A stretch of DNA of 64,000 nt from Megascapheus bottae. Its lineage: Eukaryota > Chordata > Mammalia > Rodentia > Geomyidae. Below are positions 45,100 to 56,404 of the stretch, one piece after another. Every line of letters begins with the position of its first letter. Within the stretch, counting starts at the first letter, position 1. The stretch lies in NCBI GenBank assembly GCA_024803745.1, contig JANJXV010000024.1:21923927-21987926 (forward strand). The letters are read 5' to 3'. A program made the position numbers and the translations under genes. The notes beneath the pieces are model-generated. The model was not told the origin of the DNA and made no database searches. It saw nothing but the letters and a program-made list of their open reading frames with translations.

Positions 45100-45195
45100 T
45101 TTTTGTTGTTGGTCATGGAGCTTGACCTCTGGGCCTGGGTGCTGTCCCTGAGCTCTTCAGCTCAAGGCTAGTGCTCTACCACTTGAGCCACAGTG
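45100..45195 (-). mobile_element. Partial SINE, tRNA-like right monomer
   Basis: The reverse complement has GTGGCTCAAGTGGTAGAGCA, CTAGCCTTGAGCTGAAGAGC and a CCATGACCAACAAC tail. The left monomer is missing. Confidence 0.8.
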
Positions 45196-46164
45196 GAAGA
45201 CACAAAAGGCCCTGAGCCAAGTGGTGCGGACACATCTAGAGACCGCTAGGGGCATCTAGCTCTTCCCTGAGGCCTCAAGAGGAAGAGCTCCACTCAAGGC
45301 CTTGATTCCAGGCCCCCTAAGAGGCATTTTATACTTCTACTCTGAACAGAATGGAAGCAGAAATATGGAATTATAAACATAAAAGCAGAAGTTAATGAGG
45401 GAGAAAATATAAAAACATTAGAACTAAGAGAAATAAATAAGCTAATTGTTTGGGGAAAATGGAAAACCATCTGTCAACTGAAAGACAGAGAACAAATATG
45501 ATAAATGAGAACTGACAAGGGGAGAATAAACATCTTGATAGGGTACATTTGTAGAAACAATATTTTTTAATACAGTTCTCTGCAAATAAACTAACAGCCG
45601 AAAGGAAATACAACACATTTGGGAAAGATTTTGTTTAACAAAATAGAATCTAATGTGGAGAGAAAAACTAAACAGAGAAATGGTTATAAAAGAAGCAAAT
45701 AAATTTGAAATGAAATTTCAGAAAAGCACCATATCTCTTGGTTTCTCACAGGGATTTTATAAAATCTCTTATAAATCAGGCTCAGAAGATACAGAACACA
45801 TTCATGTTCTCTTTGAAAATGTTGTTCTCTCTGTTTACTCCAACAGAAAAAGGATTTTTCCCTACAAATCTTACATGAAACCATACCACTGCTATGAAGC
45901 CCTACCCCCCACCTCTTCCCAGAGAGTTGGGAGGTCTACCAGTAGGAAAATAATTGCTGAAATAAAAACTATGTCCTGTTGGGTGAAATATTTATTTTGA
46001 GAAAGAAATGTTTATTTTGAGATGCAATTCTGAACCATTTAAGGTATGCTAAAAGCTAAGAAATCCATTTAGAAATAAATGTGGAAATTAAAGGTTGCAA
46101 TCTAGAAAGGACTAGAGGCATACTATAGAAGTCACTCATAAAAGAGATACACCAGGAACTGAGA

Positions 46165-46485
46165 GATAAAAAACTGGGGCTTTCATATAATGAATGATTG
46201 TTGTCCTTATTGTACTATGTTGTCTCTCATCTCCTTTGCTGTCCCTTGGTTATCTCATATTGGTATAGTATCTCACTTTGTTATCTGATATATTGAATTT
46301 ATTTGTATTTGGATATTTGAAATTTGATAGGGAAGGGGGGAAAACCAAGACGGGTGAGGGGTGTGGGGGGGGAGGGAAATGGGTACCAAGACATGTGAAA
46401 GGGTATCAATGTATGTGAATTAATGCACCTTCTATCTGGCAAATATCATGTAACCCTTTTACTAATTACAATAAAAAAAAAAGAA
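46165..46485 (+). mobile_element. L1 3'-end fragment
   Basis: TTGTCCTTATTGTACTATGT through a G-rich run (GGGGGGGGAGGG), TTAATGCACCTTCTATCTGG and TAATTACAATAAAAAAA. Confidence 0.88.
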
Positions 46486-46600
46486 AAAAAACCTGGGGCT
46501 TTAGAGAGCCATTTTCTATAAGAGCACTCAAACTTTCCTGAGAAACAAAATAGAGTGGTTACTTTAGGATATATGTTAATGAGGAATTTGTAATGTAGGG

Positions 46601-46629
<29 letters not shown>

Positions 46630-46631
<2 letters not shown>

Positions 46632-46816
46632 GCCAGTCCTGGGCTTGAGCTCAGGGCCTGAGCACTGTCCTTGGATTTTCTCAAGGTTAGAGCTCTACCA
46701 CTTGAGCCTCAGCACCACTTCTGGCTTTTTTTCTATGTATGTGGTACCGAGGAATCGAACCCAGGTCTTCGTGCATACTAGGCAAGTACTTTAACCACTA
46801 GGCCAAACTCCTGGCC
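46630..46816 (-). mobile_element. Dimeric ID-type SINE with (TTTTG)n tail
   Basis: A minus-strand copy whose A-rich tail has become (GTTTT)n at 46600-46629. Confidence 0.92.
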
Positions 46817-46881
46817 CTGGGGTTTTATTTTTATAAGTGAAAAGAAAATAAAAAATAATAAAAGTACTTCACAAATTCTTT

Positions 46882-46912
46882 CACATATATATATATATAT
46901 ATGTGTGTGTGT
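46882..46912. repeat. (AT)n(GT)n microsatellite
   Basis: About 30 bases of alternating AT, then GT. Confidence 0.9.
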
Positions 46913-47109
46913 ATCTTTCAAAAATTCAGTATTAGTAGTTGAAATTACCATTGTTTAAAACTTGCAAGTTTCCCAAGTGACTTAACTTCTGGAAAGGCTG
47001 TTTCCTTTTCAACAAAATGAAGTCAGCCACACGTGGCTCTAAGGAGGCATTGGGAAACTAAAGAAATAATGTAAAATAATCTGCACTCAAACATCAGAAT
47101 CAGTATGAA

Positions 47110-47230
47110 ATGGCAGTGTAATATCACTGGTAGTATTATTGTTAGCTAATCCTTTTGAAAGTTAAGACTTAGTAACTACTATGAACCAGGTGTGTGGCAC
47201 TTAACTTTCCTGTTAGCCACTGAACCAGGG
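47110..47230 (+). mobile_element. Probable MIR relic
   Basis: TTGTTAGCTAATCCTTTTGA and TACTATGAACCAGGTGTGTG resemble the 5' half of MIR. Confidence 0.5.
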
Positions 47231-47411
47231 CTTAAGTAGTTTCTAAGAAACATCATAACACAAGATGAAAAACACTGATTCAGAAAAAGGACAAAAGAGA
47301 AGCAGCTCAGGCACACGACCTGTCAGCTAGTAAGAGCGGCTGAGAGGCCTGTTCCTTCGTTATTGGCTCTACTGGGGGACAGTCTCATATTCTTAGGCTT
47401 TAGTACAACTT

Positions 47412-47609
47412 TTATTTTTATTTATTGCCAGTCCTGGACCTTGTACTCAGGGCCTGAGCACTATCCTTGGGCTTTCTTAAGGCTAGTGGTCTACCACTTG
47501 AGCCATAGCACCATTTCTGCCTTTTTCTATGTACGTGATACGGAGGAATTGAACCTGGGTCTTCATACATGCTAGGCAAGCAGTCTACCACTACAAACTC
47601 CTGGTCCTC
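47412..47609 (-). mobile_element. Dimeric ID-type SINE
   Basis: A minus-strand copy flanked by TAGTACAACTT (47401) and TAGTAAAACTT (47610), a target duplication with one mismatch. Confidence 0.9.
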
Positions 47610-48347
47610 TAGTAAAACTTAAAAAAAATCATGGCCATACTACTGAACTTCCAAGTAAGCATTGCTTGAAATGTTCTAGGGGTTTCCCTCTGATGGCTGT
47701 GTACCTCTTTGCCAGGTGTTTATCTGCAGCATGACTTGTTCACATCCCTTTCTCATGACAAAGGAACAGACAAATATATCAATTTACTTTCTTTAACTAT
47801 AACTTCATTGTTCTCATTAAGGTGCTGGACAGAGGAGTTGCCATTTCATAAGTCAGGTAATGAGCATCTTTCTTTTTTTTTTTTTTGAGAATGCCACCTT
47901 TTCCTCTGGATATCCATTTACTTTTGAAGAAACTGAGCCATGTATTAGTTAAGCCCAGAGAACTAAGAATTTACAGAATAGAATTCAAGTTCCAGCCTGC
48001 TTGAAAAATCTGTCTTTCTAGTCGTTTGAAAGAATATGCAGTTTGGAAAAAAAACTGTGTCAGAAGTGATGAAGGTCTACATAGGAACAAATAGAAAGGA
48101 CAGGTTTTTATTTTTGCACATCTGAATTGGTATAAACATACTAGCTTGCTGAAGCTCTGTGAAGAAATGACCTCTTGCAACTGAAGCCCTTTAGAAAAGT
48201 TGTTCTGGATGATTATACCATAAAGGGGAGGGGAAAAGTCGGTAGTGCAGCCCAGTGATAGAGTTCTTGAGTAGCAGTTGCAAAACTCTGACTTCCATCC
48301 TTGGCACAACATTCAGAAGAAAAATAAATTTAAAAAAAAGTTAAAAA

Positions 48348-48547
48348 GGGGCCAGGAGATTGGCCTGGTGGTAGAGTGCCTACCTAGCATGCACAAAGAC
48401 CAGGGTTCGATTCCTTGGTACCACATACATAGAAAAAAGTCGGAAGTGGTGCTGTGGCTCAAGTGGTAGAGCTCTCTTGCCTTGAGGAAAACCCAAAGAC
48501 AGTGCTCACATCCTGAGCCCAAGCCCAGGACCCGCAAAAAAAAAAAA
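48348..48547 (+). mobile_element. Dimeric ID-type SINE
   Basis: GGGGCCAGGAGATTGGCCTG opens the ID monomer. The right monomer has GCTGTGGCTCAAGTGGTAGA. An A tail ends at about 48547. Confidence 0.92.
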
Positions 48548-48558
48548 TGGTAAAAAGG

Positions 48559-48802
48559 AGCCAGGTGCCGGTGGCTCATGCCTGTAATTCTAGCTACTCA
48601 GAAAGCTGAGATCTAAGGATTGTGGTCCCAAGCCAGCCTAGGCATGAAAGTCTGTGAGACTCTTATCTCCACTTAACCACCAGAAACCAGAAGTAGCACT
48701 GTGGCTCAAGTGGCAGAATGCTAGCCTTGCACTGAAGAGCTCTGAAACAGCACACAGGCCCAGAGTTCAAGCCCTCTGACTGACCAAAAAACAAAGGAAA
48801 AA
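48559..48802 (+). mobile_element. B1-like plus tRNA-like dimeric SINE
   Basis: The left monomer GCCGGTGGCTCATGCCTGTA and TCTAGCTACTCAGAAAGCTG is 7SL/B1-like. The right monomer CACTGTGGCTCAAGTGGCAG to CCCAGAGTTCAAGCCC is the same module that follows the ID monomer in neighbouring SINEs. Confidence 0.9.
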
Positions 48803-49904
48803 AAGGAATTTTATCACAAGACATTTGAATTCCTCTGGGATAGTAGTTTAGCAATGTAGCTGTATCATGGTTCTGCCCAAAAATGGTCATCAGGCATGCA
48901 GTGAATCTTCTTCTGAGATAATCATAATTATGTTGGCAAGATCTTGTTTGTGTGGCTATAGCAACTTTACTCAGTGGTATATGGAAACTGGTGTCTCACT
49001 TGAGAGAACACCCCACTCCTCCCCCCACACCAACACATACCCCTGACTCCACCACCAGCACACCAGGTCCTTCCTCAATTACTCCCCTTTCTTTAGTTTC
49101 TGTTTCCATTCTAGTCACTCTGAGTATATCTTACTACTTGTTTTGGGTTGTAGTCATTTCCTACTCATTGTAGTTGTGGCTTCAAATGGCACAGGATTTT
49201 ATCTTGGAGTTCTGAAGATAAGAAGTCCAGTGCAAGACCCACCTGACTAAAATTCATGGTGTCAGGAAGCCTGCATTTCTTCCTGAAGATCTAGGAGATG
49301 ATTGGCTTCTTTACCTGTGGTTCCCTCCCACCATCTTGAAAGCCAGCATGCAATGCTTCATCTCTCTGACCTATGTTTAGAAGTCACAGCTCTTGCTGAA
49401 GCCAGTTAGGGAAGGTTGTATGATTTCAGGACCTGAGTGGCTGATTTGGTCCGACATAGATAAACAGAGTATTCTTCTTATACTATGGTCAGCTGGCTCG
49501 GAGTCCTAATCACATCTGCAACCTTAATTCCTATTTACTATCTAGTCAGGTGTTGTTTTGTTGTTATTTTTTTTATTGTGGGTGATATTACAGTGATATT
49601 CCACTAGAGGCTGCTAACATCTTACTTAACATAAACACCAAATCTCACTTCATGATAGGAAAGCTGGATAACATTGAATATTGGTATCATTAGTTAAAAG
49701 AAGAAATGACTGGGGACTATGCACAGTAGTGATAGTGGTCAGAAGAAAAGAGAAGGGAAACAGTGCATGCTGGTGAGTAAAGAGGATTGAACACCATTAC
49801 ATACATATGAAGGTAATACAATCAAATCTACCAAGCACACTGGTTGGAAAATGATGATAGAAGGGACAGGCTAAAAGTAATATAACAAGAATAAATAAAA
49901 ACAA

Positions 49905-50065
49905 AATTATTTAAAAAAGAAGATGATTGGGAGGGGTTGAGAGAGGGAAATGGGGACAAAAATATGAGAAGGTATCAATGTGTGAGAAGTAATGCACCTA
50001 CTCCCTGGCAAATGTAACTATAACTCCTCTATACATTACCATGACAATAAAAAATAAAAAAATTA
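49905..50065 (+). mobile_element. L1 3'-end fragment
   Basis: AGATGATTGGGAGGGG, AAGTAATGCACCTACTCCCT and CTCTATACATTACC with a CAATAAAAAATAAAA tail. Confidence 0.85.
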
Positions 50066-51539
50066 AAAAGGGAATGTCTCTCCTTTGGAGTCTTTAAAGG
50101 TAGATCTCAGAAGACAAGAGACTATAAGGCACAATGAATTTCCCAGAACTAGAACAACAACCATAAATAAAGTATAATAGTACTAGAAGTGCAGGTATAA
50201 GTTTACTCTCTATCTCAAAATTACACTGAAGAAAAGATTGCTGTATACTGAAAGGATAAAGCATGTGTTCTCTTACAGGGGTTTGTGACAATTTTCTCCC
50301 ATTGATCAGATGCAGGTAAAATTATTTTGGCCAAGATACTGTTGTCAGGATGAGTGGATGAGTTGCATGGTTGGTTTACTGAGTGATGTTTAGAAGCAGG
50401 AAGAAGACAACAGACTCTGAGCAAGTACAGGGGAACCGAAATAGGGAGGGAGACAGAGTAGAAAAGAAATGTTACATTAAAATGCCAGAGTGGAGGGAGA
50501 TGTTTCACAGCTCCATCTGTATGATACTGTTTGCTTCCCAGCTGTGCTGTTCCCCAAATTATTTTGAATGTGGTGACTTTGGGTAGGAGAAGTCAGGAGC
50601 TAGGAAAGAAGGGTGGGGTGCATCTAAGTGGGTCCAAGTGCAGAGTTATTGCAACTCGGGCTAGCAGGGTCATTTTAATGTCTTGGTGGATGCAGAGAAG
50701 GAAAGAATGAGCCAGAGGAGGCACGAGGTCCAATGGTAGGGCAGGAGGAGCCGTGTGTTCAAGGAGAGTGATTTGGTTGGCAAAGGATAAGAAGACAGTC
50801 TGATAACCTCCTAGATGTGGGATTCATTTACTAGGAAGAGTCCTTTTCAAGTGAAATTTTCTATGTGGAAGGCATTGTAGCACATGGGAAATAGTCAGTA
50901 GATAGTAAATTTCCCATGTGTGGATAATGATACATTGTGAAAATATTTTGAGGACTCCAATTTTGACACTGTATTATAAAATGATTTTCTTCAGCAGGCT
51001 TCGGGGAAGCAAAAACCCCCTGCTTTCCTCCAGAACGCTGGGACACATAGCTAGAATATGGATGATTTCCTGGGTGACACACACACCTGTCACTGAAGCA
51101 GAGCCAGACTAGCTCCTCACACTTGTCTAAAAGAGAGGTCTCAGAATATTAAGCAACAGCCTGCTCATTACGTTTAAGTCAATTCCTTGACATTCACCAC
51201 TTCTCCCTCACTCTCCTGGGATTGAAATGGATGAAGTGCCCCTCTGGAAGGGACTACCGCTGAAACTGAGATAAGGGTCTACTTCTTTCCTGGACCTGAA
51301 GATGACTGGGCACAATACTGAAGAGCTCAGGGAAGCTCTGATTTTAGGTGGAAGCAAGTAGGAGGACGGAGGCATTTTTCCCTTCCTTCTTTTTTTACTT
51401 TTGATGAAGTGTTAGGAAAACTCAAAGGCACACATATCTCTACCACATGGGATTTTGTAGATATGAACAACTGCATTCATAAATTATATCTTAACTCAAA
51501 GTATTGTAAGGTAACTCAAACTTGAGAAACAAGAGAAAT

Positions 51540-52080
51540 CACATTTTGAGAGTTTGAACTAGGAGTCTTTATTGAAAATATGGTGAATGTAAGGGGACTG
51601 CTGCCACAAAGGTTGACAGGCCTCTCAATATGCTTAACACCATTAGAAAATAGCAAAAAGAGCTGAATAGGAAAGAAAGAGCAGAGGAGCCATACCAACA
51701 AACCAGATTGGCCCCAGTGGAGAGCTGAAGCAGGGCACATTGGTGACCAGAGAAGAGACAGGAGACAGGACATGGACCATGGCTCACTGGAGGCTGAGCT
51801 GGTCTGGGCTTAAATAGGATCAGGTCAGGGAGCAGGGTCACAGGAAGATTGTGAGTTCACGACCCAAGATAGACAGGCTCAGTCAGCTATCATCCAGTTC
51901 CCTGCCCCTGCATCTAGAAATTCAGGCACATCCATCACCTCGGAGGTGGGACTTCCTCTTCCTCCACCACGAAGACAAGATGGTGCCAGTTAAACTCCAA
52001 TGCCCTATCTACCACATGGCTAAGATGGTGAAGGACACACCCAGCCTCCTCATTTCAAAAATACAATTTAAAAAATAAAG
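51540..52080. repeat. LTR-like dispersed element
   Basis: It begins near GGAGTCTTTATTGAAAAT and contains a block (51880-52080) repeated in inverse orientation at 42840-43010. TTTATT near the left edge could be a minus-strand polyadenylation signal, as expected of an LTR. Boundaries and family are unknown. Confidence 0.5.
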
Positions 52081-53140
52081 AAAAATACACACAGAATTCA
52101 AAGGCAGACCAGGGGACCAGCATCCACTGGCTCTGGTAATCACAGCTAAAATCTTATTGGCTGATGAACGAAGGAGCCATGTTTTTAGGATGATAGACTG
52201 TAGAACAGGATGGCAAAAATAATCCTGAATGAAATTTGATGTAGGGTTTTCACAGAAGACTCCTAAAGCAGAGTGATTAAAACATTTACCAGTGGAAGCT
52301 GCCACCAGTAGATGGTACCTGTCAGTCCAAGCTCCATGAGAGGCTGAGTTTGAGAAGATCAAGGTGCTCGGTCAGTCTGCCCAGAAAAGTCCTGCAGGCT
52401 CCATCTGCAAGGAAGGAAGCTGAATCCAGTAGCAGACATCTGCAATCTCAGCATTGGCCAGAAGCCTACACTAGGTCTATCACAGCATGAGTCCAGTTGG
52501 GAGACAGGGCACATCGATCAGTTTCATTGTACTCACAAATGTACAGATCATTGGATGGTGACATCCTAACATGACTTGAAAATATAAATAGATAAATAAA
52601 CACCCCCAAAGAAAATGAATGAGAGAAATGGGGCTGGAAATATGGCTTATGGAGAGCAAGGTGTTACCTCAGTAGTGCCAATAATACTCACGGATCCGTG
52701 GATAGGAAGGTAGTGGGTGTTTTTTATGCACAGTAGAAATAACTTCTAAAAATAGCAAAACAGTTTTAATAACAGTGTAAGATTCATGTTCTCACATTTC
52801 TAAGTGATAGACTAATCACATATGTTATGTCAGTTTGTACCATAAGATCCGAAATACACAAATATTTGGCAATCTTTACAAGAGTGTGTTGATAAGAAAA
52901 CATGGCACGTACATTGCAGCAAGCGGCCTCAGGAACCATGGCAGAGATCTCCTCGGAGATGCTCAGTCTAGACAGAGGCACTGCCTTTGTCTACTTCAGC
53001 CCCTCCCCCCCCAGGAGGGGGCGTGGCTTGTCTTCAGAAACATGCCTCTGAGGTCCAAGTGGCTTAGGAGATAAGCATTGAAGAAATGATCAAGATCCCC
53101 CAGGCTGGCAGATCCCTGCCTGATGAAGAGATCTTTTTAC

Positions 53141-53606
53141 ATGAACAGCAGGCTCCTCAGCTGTGTGGTCCTTTGTCTCCTGAGAGCAGGTGAGTCCCAG
53201 AACACAAGGGCAAACTGTGGCCTTAGCTTCCAAATAGCAGCTTCAAGTCTTTCCCAAAGCTTGTCCAAACAAGTGTCCCTGAGCTGTCTCTAGTTCTGTC
53301 CTCTTCCCTAACAGGACCCATGGAAACCCAAGTGACCCAGATTCCAAGACACGTCATCACAGAGACTGGAAAGAAGTTGACTGTGAATTGTTTCCAGAAT
53401 ATGAACCATGATGCTATGTACTGGTATCGACAAGACCCAGGGCTGGGGCCCAAGCTGATCTACTATTCAATTAATACTGACAGTATTAATAAGGGAGACA
53501 TCCCTGAGGGGTACAAAGTTTCACGAAAAGAGAAGGAGTTTCCTCTGACACTGGAGTCAACCAGCATCAACCAGACCTCTGTGTACTTCTGTGCTAGCAG
53601 TATATC
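53141..53606 (+). CDS. TRBV27: TRBV27-like V segment, intact
   Basis: The leader exon 53141-53189 (MNSRLLSCVVLCLLRA plus a split codon) has donor GTGAGT. An in-frame upstream ATG at 53123 would add six residues, but 53141 matches the family leader length. The V exon is 53315-53606 after CCCTAACAG. The domain runs METQVTQIPRHVITETGKK, Cys23 in TVNCFQNMNHD, Trp41 in [37 protein letters not shown] and Cys104 in YFCASS. TGKKLTV, QNMNH, DPGLG and GYKVSRKEK identify TRBV27. No lesion is seen. Confidence 0.94.
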
Positions 53607-53645
53607 CACAGCACCACACAGACAGCTGCTCTGAGCACAAAAAGG
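53607..53645 (+). other. 23-RSS of TRBV27-like gene
   Basis: The heptamer is CACAGCA, the spacer 23 bases and the nonamer ACAAAAAGG, one of the best nonamers in the window. Confidence 0.9.
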
Positions 53646-54760
53646 GGAAAACCTTTTGATCAAACAGTCTCCTCCCTCAGGGGGCCCCTCCCCAGCCAGG
53701 GGGAGACACTCTCCACAAAGCCAGTGGCCAGAGAAGTCCTCACTACGCCCAATCTTTGGGGATTCTTGAGAAATGTATCCTCTCAACAGTGGGCCATACC
53801 AGTGAGGCTATCCTGATCTTAGCTGTGCCACAGAGCCTTGCTGAGTTCAGGCTGGAGAAGAATACAAGCTTGTGTCTAGAGCCAGGCACAACATTCCGAT
53901 TCCTTTCTCTTTCCTTGGGTGAAATCACCATATACAATGGAGCTGATGCCTGAACTGAGTACCTTTCTTCCAACCCATATGTAACAAAATTGGGTTTCAC
54001 ATTTTCAGTTTTGTTCTCACTTGAGTGTTTTGTCACTGTGTGGGGTGAGAGAGAAACCATCTCCTGAGGTATTTTCTGAATCCAGCACTTTTCCCAAGTT
54101 AGTATCTCCTGCCCCCACCAATGTACAAAGCAGAAATACAGCAGCGGTTGTTAATTCCTCTGATAGTGTCCTTCTGCACCTGATTCAGTGCTATGTCCTG
54201 CACATCTCTAAGTATCGAGTTTCTCACAAATTTTACTCTTTTTTTTCTAATATCACCAACATCACAGTGTTCCAGCAAACATCATCTTGCACCTGCATTT
54301 CCTCTAACCACCCTTTAAATAATCCATCTGTCAGCCTGCTACTTGCACCAACCCACAAACCACTGACTTGAGCTTGAAACCTTTCTGTGTTTTCCCAGTG
54401 ATTAGTGGGTGTTTTGTTTCTGTGAGCTGAGACAGCCCCAATGTGGGGGGGGGGCTGTGTTTCTTCCCACCTTCCGACCATGGATTTTTCCTTTGCTTCG
54501 GTTTACTCTGCTTTCCTTCTTTCATCTAGAAATGTTCCATTTCTCTCAGGTCTCACAGTGCGTCCCATGCTGACTAGATATAATTCTAGATCTATTTAGA
54601 GTCCCCTGGGTACAGAAACACGAATTTCTTCTTAATCTACTTCAGTCATTTCCTCTGAGATGGTCACCCTGTGTCCTGGATGTGTTGGTTCCTCTGATAT
54701 ATGTTTTTATAACAGCGTGGACAGAGGTAAAGCTAGAATATAACCACAGAAGGAGAGTCA
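53646..54760. other. Intergenic, no gene seen
   Basis: No V exon or named repeat recognised. A G-run (GGGGGGGGG) lies near 54446-54455. Confidence 0.5.
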
Positions 54761-54764
54761 TTGA

Positions 54765-54850
54765 AGGAGATACACTGTACCCAAAAATTGGCATGTTGAA
54801 TTGAAACCCCTTTGTACAACTACTTAAAGATAACTGAGAAAAAAATCATA
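54765..54850 (+). repeat. Dispersed repeat, short copy
   Basis: GATACACTGTACCCAAAAAT to CAACTACTTAAAGATAACTG matches the unit at 31785-31945. Confidence 0.7.
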
Positions 54851-54880
54851 ATAACTAGACCCCACCTACAACCTCACTGC

Positions 54881-54921
54881 CTGGGCCCTGGGCTTTTCTG
54901 CTCCATAGATCCTTTGAATAG
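54881..54921 (+). pseudogene. Possible relic of a TRBV leader exon
   Basis: CTGGGCCCTGGGCTTTTCTG followed by CTCC, then CCTTTG and a GTAAAC donor-like end resembles leader exons such as that at 38916 (ATGGGCTCTGGGCTTCTCTG ... CCTTTG). The ATG is CTG and an in-phase stop appears. No matching V exon was found in the next few hundred bases. Position suggests TRBV28, but this is weak. Confidence 0.3.
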
Positions 54922-55903
54922 GTAAACCAAAGGCCCAGGAAAGATCCTTGAACTTGGTCTGCCTTGCTCTACCTTTAGCCTTCTCTGGTGATTATATATA
55001 AGTCTCATTCCTAAATTCTCATTCAGTTTTGTCTACAATATTCATGAATCATGGTGTCACTAAGACCCTATTCATTTCAGGACCAGAAAAGGAGACGACT
55101 CCCAATGTAAACAGATTGTGCATTATTACTTAATTGTGTGGGTGTGGACAAGAGCGAGATAAAATATTGTGCTTCACATGTTACTTAGTTGCTGGCTAGA
55201 ATACCAGTAAATGGGAACTTTCTCCAAGATACAGGGTCTCTTGAGATCAAACTGTTCTTTCTCACCTCAGGATGTTCCACCTTTCTCAGATATTTTACTA
55301 GCTGTTAACGCACAGCCCGACAAGTCACTTCCTCTCCGTGAAGCAAGGAGATAAGTGGCCCTAATGTTCTGAGCCCTACTTTTCCCAAAGGAAGCTACCA
55401 CCCTCACAGAAAAGCAGTCAGAATCCTCCCCCATCTCCCCACAGTAGAGGTATTTGGAGCTTCCAGAGGTCCAGGGATGGGGCCTGGAGTGGACCCCAGA
55501 CACACCGAAAAGCAGAAACTGGGATACTCCATCCTGGGCCCTCTTCTTCCTCTCCCCTTCTTCTTTCTTTGTTGTTTTATACCAGCTAAATGGGGGAAGA
55601 ATCCTGTAGTCAACAAGAGTAAGGACCTGCACTGGAACAAACTAGAAGGGCTGGAGTATCAGCCACCAGGAGCTATTTTCATTCAAGAATATGACTTACT
55701 TCTATCACTATCATCCCTCGTTACCCCTTTCTAACCCCTACCCCTCTGCCATTGGGTTCCTTTCTCCCTTCTATATTCAGGTCCTGTATATATGCAGTGG
55801 TCTCTAGACTTCTCTTCCAGGGGAGTATAAGGACACTAAGCTTTTATATAACCATAAAACATTGATGAGTTGAATGAAGAGATTAGATATATACTTTCAC
55901 AAA

Positions 55904-56198
55904 TGAGTAGACATTTATTTATGTATGTATGTATGTATGTATGTATGTATGTATGTATGTCAGTCGTGGGGCTTGAACTCTAGGCCTGGGCATTGTCCCT
56001 GAGCTCTTCTGCTCAAAGCTACCACCCTACCATTGGAGCCACAGGGCAACTTCTGGTTTTCTAGTGGTTAATTGGAGATAAGAGTCTCATGGACTTTAGT
56101 GCCCAGGCTGGCTTTGAACCATGATCCTCAAATCTCAGCCTCCTGAGTAGCTAGGATTACAGGCATGAGCCACCAGTGCACAGCTTGAGTAGACATTT
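55904..56198 (-). mobile_element. B1-like dimeric SINE with (ATGT)n tail
   Basis: The SINE body is 55961-56185 in minus orientation, with a (ATGT)n tract at 55917-55960 as its tail. A perfect 13-bp target duplication TGAGTAGACATTT flanks the whole (55904-55916 and 56186-56198). The left monomer is B1-like, the right one tRNA-like. Confidence 0.93.
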
Positions 56199-56259
56199 GA
56201 AAAATACAAACTAGATGAAAAGAAGAGGGGGGATTGTAGACAAAAATTCAATGTATATC

Positions 56260-56395
56260 CTACACAATGAAGAAGAGTGAGGGAAGGGGTGGGTAGAAGA
56301 CAGGTGGGTAAGATCAAGATATATTGTATTCATAAACTGCTTCGCTAACTGGCAACTCCTTTGTACAACTAGTTAAAAATAATAATATAAACACC
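56260..56395 (+). repeat. Dispersed repeat, third copy
   Basis: AGATATATTGTATTCATAAA to CCTTTGTACAACTAGTTAAA matches 31785-31945 and 54765-54850. Confidence 0.72.
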
Positions 56396-56404
56396 CAGAA
56401 AAAA

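Larger units (their letters stand above)
41000..53140. other. 12-kb V-poor, repeat-dense interval
   Basis: No V exon, leader or RSS with V context was recognised. Human loci carry TRBV24, 25 and 26 in the corresponding place. The interval is filled by SINEs, L1 ends, an LTR-like repeat pair and microsatellites, listed separately. Remaining unique stretches (for example 41100-41980, 43640-44700, 45200-46160 and 50100-51500) show nothing I can name. Confidence 0.6.

Noticed and set aside
44685..45116. Long Ser/Leu-rich (minus) and Glu/Arg-rich (plus) frames
   Set aside because: Translations of the (GA)n microsatellite and its flanks.
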